64,000 nucleotides of DNA from Rhodocyclus tenuis (GTDB lineage: Bacteria > Pseudomonadota > Gammaproteobacteria > Burkholderiales > Rhodocyclaceae), in assembly GCF_014197755.1 (NCBI RefSeq), contig NZ_JACIGE010000001.1:62001-126000 (forward strand), given 5' to 3'. The translations under genes were made by a program, and so were the position numbers. The notes beneath the pieces were generated by a model. The model searched no databases. It was not told the DNA's origin and saw only the letters and a program-made list of their open reading frames with translations. Shown one piece after another: positions 42,690 through 49,944 of the stretch; position 1 is the stretch's first letter, and each line of letters starts with the position of its first letter.

Positions 42690-43238
42690 GTGCGTACTGC
42701 CCGCCTTGCTCCCCGCCTCTTCACCCTACTCGCCTCGCTGCTGCTGACGCTCGCAGCCGGCAACGCGAGCGCACAGGCCGACTACCGCTGGATCGACCCG
42801 GTCAGCGGGCGCACGGTTTTCTCCGACCAGCCACCGCCGCCCGGCGCGCGCCGCGTACAGAGCCGCGGCAGCAGCGATGCAGCGTTGGCCGGCGAGGGCG
42901 GCGAAACGCCGCTGCCCTTCGCCACGAAGCAGGCGGCGAGCAAGTACCCGGTGAAGCTCTACACCGCCGCCAGCTGCGTCGAGCCCTGCGCACAGGCACG
43001 CGCGCTGCTCAACGCACGCGGCGTTCCGTTCAGCGAGAAGATGCTACAGAACGACGCCGAAGCCGCCGAACTGCGCGAACGCGGTGGCGGCGGCGAGATC
43101 ATGGTGCCGAGCATCACCGTCGGCTCGCAGTTCTATCGCGGCTTCGAGGCCGGCTCGTGGAACAACCTGCTCGATCTCGCCGGTTATCCGGGCAGCGCTG
43201 CCCCCGGCAGCAAGGCAGCCGGCGCCTTCGCGCGCTGA
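42690..43238 (+). CDS. Secreted DUF4124 plus glutaredoxin-like protein
   Basis: The 182-residue protein starts with a Sec signal peptide (a run of Leu/Ala ending ANASAQA at about residue 29). A DUF4124 segment follows (YRWIDPVSGRTVFSDQPPP). The C-terminal glutaredoxin-like domain (about 85-165) begins VKLYTAASCVEPC and contains the thioredoxin-fold cis-proline text IMVPSITVGSQFYRGF. The usual CxxC is spaced as C-x3-C, so redox activity may differ. Start GTG 42690 has AAAGGAG. It is probably a periplasmic thiol protein co-transcribed with prlC. Confidence 0.8.
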   Translation: MRTARLAPRLFTLLASLLLTLAAGNASAQADYRWIDPVSGRTVFSDQPPPPGARRVQSRGSSDAALAGEGGETPLPFATKQAASKYPVKLYTAASCVEPCAQARALLNARGVPFSEKMLQNDAEAAELRERGGGGEIMVPSITVGSQFYRGFEAGSWNNLLDLAGYPGSAAPGSKAAGAFAR

Positions 43239-43376
43239 TTGCGCCGGGTCTGGCGCGCTTATCTTCCGCGATGCCAAGACCCCGGAGCGCAGTGGGAGGG
43301 GCCTGACTGCGACGAGTGGAAGCGGTTTGCGCGCGCTGAGCGCTGCCCGGCGTCGTGCGCTGCGTTTGCGTTGCGC

Positions 43377-43399
43377 AAAAAAATCCCGCCGTAGCGGGA
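43377..43399 (-). terminator. Orphan minus-strand terminator
   Basis: On the minus strand TCCCGC and GCGGGA pair over a TACG tetraloop and are followed by seven T. This is a textbook intrinsic terminator, but no recognised minus-strand gene ends here. It may end a small RNA or a short transcript that begins in 43400-43980. Confidence 0.75.
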
Positions 43400-43572
43400 A
43401 AATACTGCCAGGGAGAATGTGCCAAGCACGGACGCAAGCTTACGCGCCACATCGCGCGCGCGCCTTTGCGGCGCGTGTCGGATTGCAAGCGGATGTTTCG
43501 GTGCCGGCAGTGCACGGGTGACGATTCGCTGTTTTCGCTGCCGCGGGGCTCACCAAAAACGCCGCGCCCCGG

Positions 43573-43578
43573 TAGAAT
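43573..43578 (+). promoter_or_regulatory. Possible -10 element in the 43.2-44.0 kb gap
   Basis: TAGAAT, the same hexamer seen before rpiA, pyk and fba. It could drive the small frame at 43645 or xthA. Confidence 0.35.
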
Positions 43579-43644
43579 CTCTCCCGGTAATAAACGATCT
43601 GCCCACTCCCCGGCAAGCATCCAACAAACAGCAAGGTGCGCCTC

Positions 43645-43854
43645 GTGACTGAATTGCAGCGGCGGTGCGGTGACTGCGGTTTTGCAACGCAGCTGAAAGG
43701 CTCGACGACATTGGTCGTTTGCATCGCGCATCTCGATTACCGCTCGCCGGAATCGACGGCGATATGCGATGCGTTCACCGCGCAGCAGTTTTTCCGGGTC
43801 GGCAATTTCAGCGGCGCGCACGCGAAGGACGCGAGCACCGACAAGGTGGATTGA
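43645..43854 (+). CDS. Possible small protein with a CxxC motif
   Basis: A 69-codon frame begins with GTG 43645, eight bases after AAGG, and follows a TAGAAT by about 65 bases. It has RRCGDCGF near the N-terminus and no hydrophobic segment. I recognise no family. Third-position GC is lower than in neighbouring genes and includes a rare ATA codon, so it may be non-coding. It could equally be leader RNA of xthA. Confidence 0.22.
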   Translation: MTELQRRCGDCGFATQLKGSTTLVVCIAHLDYRSPESTAICDAFTAQQFFRVGNFSGAHAKDASTDKVD

Positions 43855-43992
43855 GCGGACACCGGGTCGCGGTGCGCTTGCGGGCCGCCGGTGCAGGCCC
43901 CGACGATCAGTAGCGCAGCGCCTGCTGCCGCCACCACGCCGCCCGCCAGATTTCCAAATAAATCGCAATCCATTCAGTAATTTGGAAAACCA

Positions 43993-44826
43993 TTGAAAAT
44001 CGCCGCCTGGAACGTCAATTCGCTGAAAGTGCGCCTGCCGCAACTGCTCGAGTGGCTGCCGCTGGCGCAGCCCGACGTCGTCTGCCTGCAGGAAACCAAG
44101 CTCGAAGACCACAACTTCCCGCGCGCCGAAATCGAGGCCGCCGGTTACCACGTGGTTTTCTCCGGGCAGAAAACCTACAACGGCGTCGCGCTGCTGTCGC
44201 GCACCCCGGCCGAGGATGTCGTCTGTGGCAACCCGCGCTATGAGGACGTGCAGAAGCGACTGATCGCCGCCACCATCGACGGCGTGCGCGTGATTTCGGC
44301 CTATGTACCGAACGGCCAGTCGGTCGGCAGCGACAAGTACGCGTACAAGCTGGCCTGGCTCGACGGGCTCGCCGGCTGGCTCGGCGACGAACTGCAGGCG
44401 CATCCGCAACTGGCCATCGCCGGCGATTTCAACATCGCGCCGGAAGACCGCGACGTGCACGATCCGGCCGCTTGGGCCGGCCAGGTGCTCTGCTCCGACG
44501 CCGAACGCGCGGCCTTTCGCCGCCTGCTCGAACTCGGCCTGCACGACAGCTTCCGCCGCCACGAACAGCCGGAAAAAAGCTGGTCGTGGTGGGATTACCG
44601 CATGGCGGCCTTCCGCCGCAACATCGGTCTGCGCATCGACCACGTGCTGCTGTCGACGCCGCTGGCCGAACGCTGCACCGCCGCCGGCATCGACCGCGAG
44701 ATGCGTGCGCTTGAGCGGCCCTCGGACCATGCGCCGGTTTTCGCCGAAATCGCTGACGCGCCGCTGGGCAGTCCACCCGGCGTCGCCGCCGGCTCCGGCC
44801 AGACCGCGCAAACCGCTGTCCAATGA
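43993..44826 (+). CDS. xthA: Exodeoxyribonuclease III (AP endonuclease)
   Basis: XthA cuts DNA 5' to abasic sites and degrades 3' ends in base excision repair. The 277-residue protein has every family motif: AWNVNSLKVRLP, LQETKLED, the catalytic GDFNIAPEDRDVHDP, LRIDHVLLS and SDHAPV at the end. The start is TTG at 43993, which gives the family N-terminus MKIAAWN. A 20-residue Pro/Gly/Ala tail follows the conserved end. Its TGA overlaps the ATG of the next gene (ATGA), so the regulator is translationally coupled to a repair enzyme. Confidence 0.94.
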   Translation: MKIAAWNVNSLKVRLPQLLEWLPLAQPDVVCLQETKLEDHNFPRAEIEAAGYHVVFSGQKTYNGVALLSRTPAEDVVCGNPRYEDVQKRLIAATIDGVRVISAYVPNGQSVGSDKYAYKLAWLDGLAGWLGDELQAHPQLAIAGDFNIAPEDRDVHDPAAWAGQVLCSDAERAAFRRLLELGLHDSFRRHEQPEKSWSWWDYRMAAFRRNIGLRIDHVLLSTPLAERCTAAGIDREMRALERPSDHAPVFAEIADAPLGSPPGVAAGSGQTAQTAVQ

Positions 44827-45503
44827 GCATCACGGAAGTTTCCGCTGCTGCGGATGAACTGTTCGCGCGCTACCCGGCGCTGCGCACGCTGCCGGCAGCC
44901 GATCTCGCCAGCCTGCTGCGCCCGCAGGGCCGACTGCAGGTGCCGGGCGGCGGCGAACTGTTCGCCGAACATTCGCCGTGCCTCGGTTTTCCCTTGCTCC
45001 TTGAAGGCACGATCAAGGTGGTGAAAAGCGCGCCGAACGGGCGCGAAATGCTGCTCTATCGCGTCGAGCCCGGCGGCTCGTGCATCATCACCTCGAGCTG
45101 CCTGCTCGGCAGCAGCCCGTATTCGGCACGCGGCGTCGCCGAAACGCCGGTGACGCTGCGCATGCTGCCGACGCCGGCATTCGACCGCCTGCTCGGCGAG
45201 TGCCCGCCCTTTCGCGGCTTCGTTTTCCAGCTGTTCGCCGAGCGCATCGCCGCGCTGATGCAGCGTATCGAGGAAATCGCCTTCCAGCGCCTCGACCAGC
45301 GGCTGGCGCGTCTGCTGCTCGGCCGCTCCACGCCGATCCGCAGCACGCATCAAGCGCTTGCCGAAGAGCTCGGCAGTGTGCGCGAGATCGTCAGCCGCCT
45401 GCTGAAGAGCTTTGCCGACCAGGGGCTGGTCGCGCTCGGCCGCGAGCAGATCACGTTGCTCGACCGCGAGCGCCTGCAAGGCCTCGCCGACGCTGAACGC
45501 TGA
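44823..45503 (+). CDS. Crp/Fnr-family transcription regulator
   Basis: The 226-residue protein has a cyclic-nucleotide-binding-like sensor domain (about 30-150), a dimer helix, and a C-terminal winged helix. The recognition helix reads V-R-E-I-V-S-R at 186-192. Its R-E-x3-R spacing matches E. coli CRP (Arg180, Glu181, Arg185) rather than FNR, and predicts TGTGA half-sites. No N-terminal Cys cluster for Fe-S is present. A TGTGA-N6-TTACA dyad lies 51 bases downstream, before a DUF2892 gene. The ligand is unknown; redox or nitric oxide sensing is possible. Confidence 0.85.
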   Translation: MSITEVSAAADELFARYPALRTLPAADLASLLRPQGRLQVPGGGELFAEHSPCLGFPLLLEGTIKVVKSAPNGREMLLYRVEPGGSCIITSSCLLGSSPYSARGVAETPVTLRMLPTPAFDRLLGECPPFRGFVFQLFAERIAALMQRIEEIAFQRLDQRLARLLLGRSTPIRSTHQALAEELGSVREIVSRLLKSFADQGLVALGREQITLLDRERLQGLADAER

Positions 45504-45553
45504 TCCGGCGCTCAGCCTTCCCCGCGCGAGGGGATGCACGAGGGACTCCGGCT

Positions 45554-45571
45554 ATGTGACCCAGGTTACAT
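45554..45571. promoter_or_regulatory. CRP-type operator before the DUF2892 gene
   Basis: ATGTGACCCAGGTTACAT is a near-perfect dyad (one mismatch) with the core TGTGA-N6-TTACA. A -10-like TAATCT at 45592-45597 would put the start near 45604, which is 41.5 bases from the dyad centre. That is the classical activator position. Confidence 0.65.
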
Positions 45572-45628
45572 ACGCGCCACCGACGGCGCCGTAATCTGAA
45601 GCGGTCACTCACCCACATGGAGACTCAC

Positions 45629-45817
45629 ATGACCTCGAACGTTGGCGGCATCGACCGCATCCTGCGCATCGCCCTCGGTGCCGGCCTCGCCGGCGCAGCA
45701 GCCACCGGCTACGTCGGTGTCTGGGGCTGGCTTGGCGTCATCCCGCTCGCCACCGGACTGATCGGCTGGTGCCCGGCCTACCCGCTGCTGGGCTTCAACA
45801 CCTGCGGCAAAAAGTAA
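45629..45817 (+). CDS. DUF2892 (YgaP-type) small membrane protein
   Basis: The 62-residue protein has the DUF2892 pattern: N-terminal NVGGIDRILRIALG, two transmembrane helices separated by a short turn, and the C-terminal CPAYPLLGFNTC with two Cys. This domain is also the C-terminal membrane part of the rhodanese YgaP, so a role near sulfur or redox chemistry is possible. ATG 45629 is chosen because GGAGA lies 5 bases before it; ATG 45617 would include the ribosome site. It appears to be controlled by the adjacent Crp-type regulator. Confidence 0.85.
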   Translation: MTSNVGGIDRILRIALGAGLAGAAATGYVGVWGWLGVIPLATGLIGWCPAYPLLGFNTCGKK

Positions 45818-45834
45818 GCGGCGGCGGACTGCCG

Positions 45835-45852
45835 GCACCGGCGCGCCGGTGC
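45835..45852. repeat. 18-base perfect palindrome
   Basis: GCACCGGCGCGCCGGTGC lies between the DUF2892 gene and the RlmN-like gene, 16 bases before the latter. It may be a transcript-end hairpin without a T-run, or an operator. Confidence 0.5.
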
Positions 45853-45868
45853 TAGCATTCGCCTCCTG

Positions 45869-46897
45869 ATGCGCATCGACCAACTCCGACAACGCCTGCG
45901 CGCGCACGGCGCCAAACCCGAGCACGAAGAACGGCTGCTGCGCATCTGGTCGCAGGCGCTGGCGCTCGACAGCGGCAAGCGACGCGCCGAGGATTTCCTG
46001 CCGCTGGCGCTGCGCAACGCGCTGCCGACAATCGTCGCCGATCTGGCGGCGCTGGCGCAGGTGCGCTCGGAGCACGCCGGCGGCGACAGCGCGCTGCGCC
46101 TGCTGGTCGAACTCGCCGACGCACACACGGTGGAAAGCGTGCTGCTGCCGCGCGACGGCCTGTGCGTGTCGACGCAGGTCGGCTGCGCGGTCGGCTGCAC
46201 CTTCTGCATGACCGGCCGCAGTGGCCTGCTGCGCCAGCTCTCAAGCGGCGAGATCGTTGCGCAGGTGGTACTGGCACGCACCCGCCGGCCGGTGAAGAAA
46301 GTGGTTTTCATGGGCATGGGCGAGCCGGCGCACAACATCGACAACGTGCTCGAAGCGATTCACCTGCTCGGAACTGCCGGCGCTATCGGCCACAAGAACC
46401 TTGTTTTCTCGACCGTCGGCGACCGCCGCGTCTTCGAACGCCTGCCGCAGCAGAGCGTCAAACCGGCGCTGGCGCTCTCCTTGCACACCACCGACGCGGC
46501 GCTGCGCCAGCGCCTGCTGCCCAACGCGCCACGCATCGATCCGGCGGAGTTGGTCGAACTCGGCGAAGAATACGCGCGGCGCACCGGCTATCCGATCCAG
46601 TATCAATGGACGCTGCTCGACGGCGTGAACGACAGCGAGGCGGAAATGGACGGCATCGTCCGCCTGCTCGCCGGCAAGTACGCGATGATGAACCTGATCC
46701 CGTACAACAGCGTCGATGCGCTCGACTTTCGCCGTCCCGAGCACGAACGCGCGCGCGCAATGGCGCGCAGCCTGCACCGGCGCGGCATCCTGACCAAGCT
46801 GCGCAATTCGGCCGGGCAGGACATCGACGGCGGCTGCGGGCAGTTGCGCGCGCGTTCGGCAGAAGTATCGGCCACAGCCATCGCACCAACGCCGTAG
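45869..46897 (+). CDS. RlmN-like radical SAM RNA methyltransferase
   Basis: The protein has 342 residues. The radical SAM cluster motif is C-x3-C-x2-C (CAVGCTFCM), preceded by LCVSTQVGC, whose first Cys matches the second catalytic cysteine of RlmN. GMGEP and a C-terminal DGGCGQL supply the methyl-carrying Cys. All catalytic parts are present, so it should methylate C2 of an adenine in RNA. It is shorter than standard RlmN (about 380) because the N-terminal domain is reduced. It may be a second paralogue; the main rlmN normally sits beside ndk/hisS/ispG genes, which are not in this window. Confidence 0.82.
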   Translation: MRIDQLRQRLRAHGAKPEHEERLLRIWSQALALDSGKRRAEDFLPLALRNALPTIVADLAALAQVRSEHAGGDSALRLLVELADAHTVESVLLPRDGLCVSTQVGCAVGCTFCMTGRSGLLRQLSSGEIVAQVVLARTRRPVKKVVFMGMGEPAHNIDNVLEAIHLLGTAGAIGHKNLVFSTVGDRRVFERLPQQSVKPALALSLHTTDAALRQRLLPNAPRIDPAELVELGEEYARRTGYPIQYQWTLLDGVNDSEAEMDGIVRLLAGKYAMMNLIPYNSVDALDFRRPEHERARAMARSLHRRGILTKLRNSAGQDIDGGCGQLRARSAEVSATAIAPTP

Positions 46898-46949
46898 CGG
46901 CCGGCCGCCGCCGGTGCTGCGTTGACGAAGTGCGCGGACACCTGCCGCG

Positions 46950-47318
46950 CTACAGCCGCAGCGCCCATATCAGCAGCAGGACAAAGCCGAGCATACCAAC
47001 CAGCGCATGCACGGCCAGCGCCGTGCTGCCGGCGATCCGCGGCCGCCCCTTGGCGATCATCGGGATCGCGAGCCCGGTGAGCACGGCCAGCACCAGCAGC
47101 AGCCCGGCAGCGTTCGCCAGGGCTGCGACCTGCGCGAAAACCTGCGCCGGGAGCTCGCCACGCAGCATGACCATCGCTTCCAGCCCGGCAGCGGCAAAGA
47201 TCAGGTGGAATCCGGTCAGCGCCGGGCTGCTGCGCACGCGGCGCAAATACTGCCAGCCGAGATAGGCGCCGAGCAGCGCCGAAATACCGAGCAGAGCGAT
47301 CGCCGCAATGCCTTGCAT
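46950..47318 (-). CDS. Small four-helix membrane protein, unknown
   Basis: The 122-residue protein has four hydrophobic segments: GIAAIALLGISALLGAYLG, GFHLIFAAAGLEAMVML, AAGLLLVLAVLTGLAIPMI and AVHALVGMLGFVLLLIWAL. His in helices 2 and 4 could bind haem, but this is a guess. I recognise no named family. It stands alone on the minus strand between the RlmN-like gene and the diguanylate cyclase. Confidence 0.6.
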   Translation of the reverse strand: MQGIAAIALLGISALLGAYLGWQYLRRVRSSPALTGFHLIFAAAGLEAMVMLRGELPAQVFAQVAALANAAGLLLVLAVLTGLAIPMIAKGRPRIAGSTALAVHALVGMLGFVLLLIWALRL

Positions 47319-47509
47319 TTTTTACGGTCCTTTATTCGCGCGGCGGACAGGCGGCAAGTCTGGCGAGCGCCACGGGCAGACTGTCGCCGGATCATTCCCC
47401 TGCTGTCCGGCCTAGGCCGGTTGCTGCGGGCGCAGCAATCGCCGGGCTTTGGCCCCGGCATTCTAGTGCGCGAGCGTTTGCGTTGTCTCGATCCGCCGCA
47501 GCGGCCCCG

Positions 47510-48430
47510 TCAGGAGCGAGTGCCTTCGGGATGGCGCCGCCGCTCGGCGACGCGGCCCTGCCGGCGCTCGCCGCGCCGTCGCTCAGCGCAAACCGCAACA
47601 AGGCCGCCGACACGTCGCTGCTCGTGCGGCGGCGGCGCGAGCAACGCACAGGTGCCGGACAGCGGCGCATGGCCGCTGGCGAAATGCGCCGGCTGGTGGA
47701 ACTCAAAACGCCCGCCACCCTGTTTCTTGGCACGATACATGGCGGCGTCGGCATGGCCGATCAGGGTTTCCGCGTCATCACCGTCCTCGGGATAGACGGC
47801 AATGCCCATGCTCACCGAGACGCCGCACAGCTGATCGCCCTGCGGGTGGGGAACAGCAAGCCCGGCGAGCATCTTGCCGGCGATCAGCGCCGCATCCGAG
47901 GCCTGTCTCACTTCCGAGAGCAAGGCGAGAAACTCGTCGCCACCATGCCGGCTCACCGTATCCGAATCGCGCAGAACGAGCTTCAGCTGCCGCGCCACCC
48001 GCTGCAGCACGGCGTCGCCGACGGCATGCCCCTGCGTGTCGTTGATTTCCTTGAACCGATCCCCATCAACAAAGATCACGGCCAGATGCGCGCTGCGGCG
48101 TCGCGCCATGACGATGGCGCTGTCGAGCCGGTCACGCATCAGCCTGCGGTTGGGCGTTTCGGTCAGGGCATCGTACTGGCTGCTACGCGCCAGCGCGTCA
48201 AGATCGCTGACCGCCGTTTCGGCGATGCTCTCCGCCTGCATCGCGGCGACCACCAGTTTCTCATTTGCCGCGACAAGCCGGCTTGACTGCTGCGTGCCGA
48301 GTTGGTGCTGCGCCCGCGCCAGCTCTCCGTGCAAGTCGCGCAATTCGGCACGCAGCTTCACCGCCTGTTCGTTGAGTACGACCAAGGCGGCAGCCGACAG
48401 CAGGGGCAATTCGCCGGGCTCGCTTGCCAT
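47510..48430 (-). CDS. Diguanylate cyclase (GGDEF) in the KaiC-like operon
   Basis: The 306-residue soluble protein has an N-terminal helical region with coiled-coil character (about 10-80). The GGDEF domain (about 85-250) contains YDALTETPNRRLMRDRL, an intact RHGGDEFLALL, and an RxxD inhibitory site five residues before the motif (RDSD). It should make cyclic di-GMP with product inhibition. The last 45 residues are Arg/Gly-rich and lack family similarity. Its ATG is 2 bases after the KaiC-like stop codon, so the two are certainly co-transcribed. No signal peptide or membrane helix is present. Confidence 0.9.
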   Translation of the reverse strand: MASEPGELPLLSAAALVVLNEQAVKLRAELRDLHGELARAQHQLGTQQSSRLVAANEKLVVAAMQAESIAETAVSDLDALARSSQYDALTETPNRRLMRDRLDSAIVMARRRSAHLAVIFVDGDRFKEINDTQGHAVGDAVLQRVARQLKLVLRDSDTVSRHGGDEFLALLSEVRQASDAALIAGKMLAGLAVPHPQGDQLCGVSVSMGIAVYPEDGDDAETLIGHADAAMYRAKKQGGGRFEFHQPAHFASGHAPLSGTCALLAPPPHEQRRVGGLVAVCAERRRGERRQGRVAERRRHPEGTRS

Positions 48431-48432
48431 CG

Positions 48433-49944
48433 TCAGTCAACCGCGGCGCAAGCGGCAGCATCCACCGCTCCGACCTCGTAGGCACACGCTTCCGGAACCC
48501 GCGAAGGTTGCCCGCCGAGCAGGCCTTCGTGGCCGGGCAGCATGGCACCGACCTGGATTCCCTGGTCGTCGATGTGAAACAGGTGCAACTGGTTCGAGTG
48601 TGCGCTAGCACGCACCTTGACCACCGCCATGACACGCAGCAGGCGACTGTCGACCTCGACATAGCGCTGCACCACGATCGCGTCGGTGAGAAAAGCCGTT
48701 CCGTAGGGGCTGAAACGCAGGTCGCTGTAGCGATCTTCCAGCTCGGAGGTCATCAGCACGCTGACCCCGGTGCTGACCAGCGCCGACACCATGCGCGCCA
48801 TCGATTCGCGAAAGTCGTCGCGAAAAGTCGGCGCCAGAACCAGCTCAAAGCCGGAGAGCGAATCAATGACGACGCGACTGGCCTTCAGCCGCACGATTTC
48901 CGCGATCAGCAGCACCGAAACCTCATCGACGGACAGGCCGGCAGCACGCGTATTAACCACGCCGATACGCCCGCTTTCGATGAGTGCGGCCAGGGCCGGG
49001 CCGCGCGATTGCGTCGGGCGCTGCTCAAAGGCCGCGATCACCCCGGTTTCGCCGCAACGCGCCCCTTCGGTGAGAAAAGCCGCGGCCAGGATGCTCTTGC
49101 CCGAGCCGGACGGACCGGCGACGAGCAGCGAATAACCGCGTGGCAAACCGCCACCCATCATCGCGTCAAGCGCCGCAACCCCCAGCGACAGACGGCTGGC
49201 GGCGGCTGACGCGGGGAGCTCAACCGACGCCAGCTGCGCAAACTGTGGCGCCGCAAAGACGGTGATTCCCGCCGCGCTGATGCGAAAGCTGTGCAAGCCG
49301 GACCGGGTCGCCTGCCCGCGCATCTTCATCACCTCCATTTTCCGCACGACCGAGTTGCGCTGCACGCTCTGGCGCAGCCAGATCAGCCCGTCGGCAACGG
49401 TAAAAACCGGGTCCGGCGCGCCCTCGCTGTCGTATTCGCCGAGCAGGAAAGTCGTCGCCTGCCAGCTGGTCATCAGCATGCCCAGCCGTTGCACGAAATG
49501 CTGCGCGCCGATCGCCGCCGCCGGCTCCTGCTGGCTGGCCAGAAGCACCGAGCGAAAGGAGTCGACGAAGACAAGGCCGGGGCTGCGCGCCTCGACTTCG
49601 GCGGCGATGCAGCCGAGTACGGCATCAAGATCACCCGTTGCGATCTGCTCGGCCAGGTTGATGAAATGCACCGCCTGGTTCACCTTGCGCGGATCGAAGA
49701 AATCGAACTGCTGCTGATAGCGCAGCATCTTCAGCGGCGGTTCGCCGAGCACCGTGAAATAGAGCGCCGGATGCTCCGGCGTCGCCAGTGTGAACATGAT
49801 CTGGTGCGCCAGACTGGTCTTGCCGCTGCCCGGCGCGCCAGCAATGAGGTTGAAGGAAAACTCAGGCAAACCGCCGCCGAGCACCTCGTCGAGGCCGGGC
49901 ACGCCGGTTTGCAGGCGCTTGATCGTCACCTTGCCGCTGCTCAT
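48433..49944 (-). CDS. Double-domain KaiC-like RecA-family ATPase
   Basis: The protein has 503 residues, close to clock KaiC (519). Both RecA domains have P-loops: GAPGSGKTS at 36-44 and GPSGSGKSI near 280. The first domain ends with KMEVMKMRGQATRSG like the KaiC CI domain; the second ends with text resembling the KaiC tail (HEGLLGGQPSR). By alignment from memory, the KaiC phosphorylation pair Ser431-Thr432 is replaced by Ala-Phe just before LTDAIVVQRYVEV, so a phosphorylation clock is unlikely. The catalytic Glu pair is partly kept (LGEPP and AFEQRP). No KaiB or KaiA is nearby. It lies between a small helical protein (ATGA overlap) and a diguanylate cyclase. Confidence 0.88.
   Translation of the reverse strand: MSSGKVTIKRLQTGVPGLDEVLGGGLPEFSFNLIAGAPGSGKTSLAHQIMFTLATPEHPALYFTVLGEPPLKMLRYQQQFDFFDPRKVNQAVHFINLAEQIATGDLDAVLGCIAAEVEARSPGLVFVDSFRSVLLASQQEPAAAIGAQHFVQRLGMLMTSWQATTFLLGEYDSEGAPDPVFTVADGLIWLRQSVQRNSVVRKMEVMKMRGQATRSGLHSFRISAAGITVFAAPQFAQLASVELPASAAASRLSLGVAALDAMMGGGLPRGYSLLVAGPSGSGKSILAAAFLTEGARCGETGVIAAFEQRPTQSRGPALAALIESGRIGVVNTRAAGLSVDEVSVLLIAEIVRLKASRVVIDSLSGFELVLAPTFRDDFRESMARMVSALVSTGVSVLMTSELEDRYSDLRFSPYGTAFLTDAIVVQRYVEVDSRLLRVMAVVKVRASAHSNQLHLFHIDDQGIQVGAMLPGHEGLLGGQPSRVPEACAYEVGAVDAAACAAVD

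Larger units (their letters stand above)
43239..43992. other. 754-base intergenic region, largely unexplained
   Basis: No convincing conserved gene is seen. It contains a strong minus-strand terminator with no obvious gene (43377-43399), a plus-strand TAGAAT (43573-43578) followed by a possible small reading frame (43645-43854), and an overlapping minus-strand frame (43737-43973) with a lipobox-like LLIVGAC. The base composition looks less biased than in the neighbouring genes. Confidence 0.6.

Noticed and set aside
43737-43973. Possible small lipoprotein on the minus strand
   Set aside because: The text LLIVGAC looks like a lipobox, but the N-terminus (MDCDLFGN) has no positive charge and no ribosome site was seen. 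It also overlaps another candidate frame. Not strong enough to list as a gene.
43114-44823. 569-codon minus-strand frame over the 43-44 kb gap and xthA
   Set aside because: Most of it is antisense to xthA, it crosses the orphan terminator, and I recognise no domain. Only the gap part might be transcribed.
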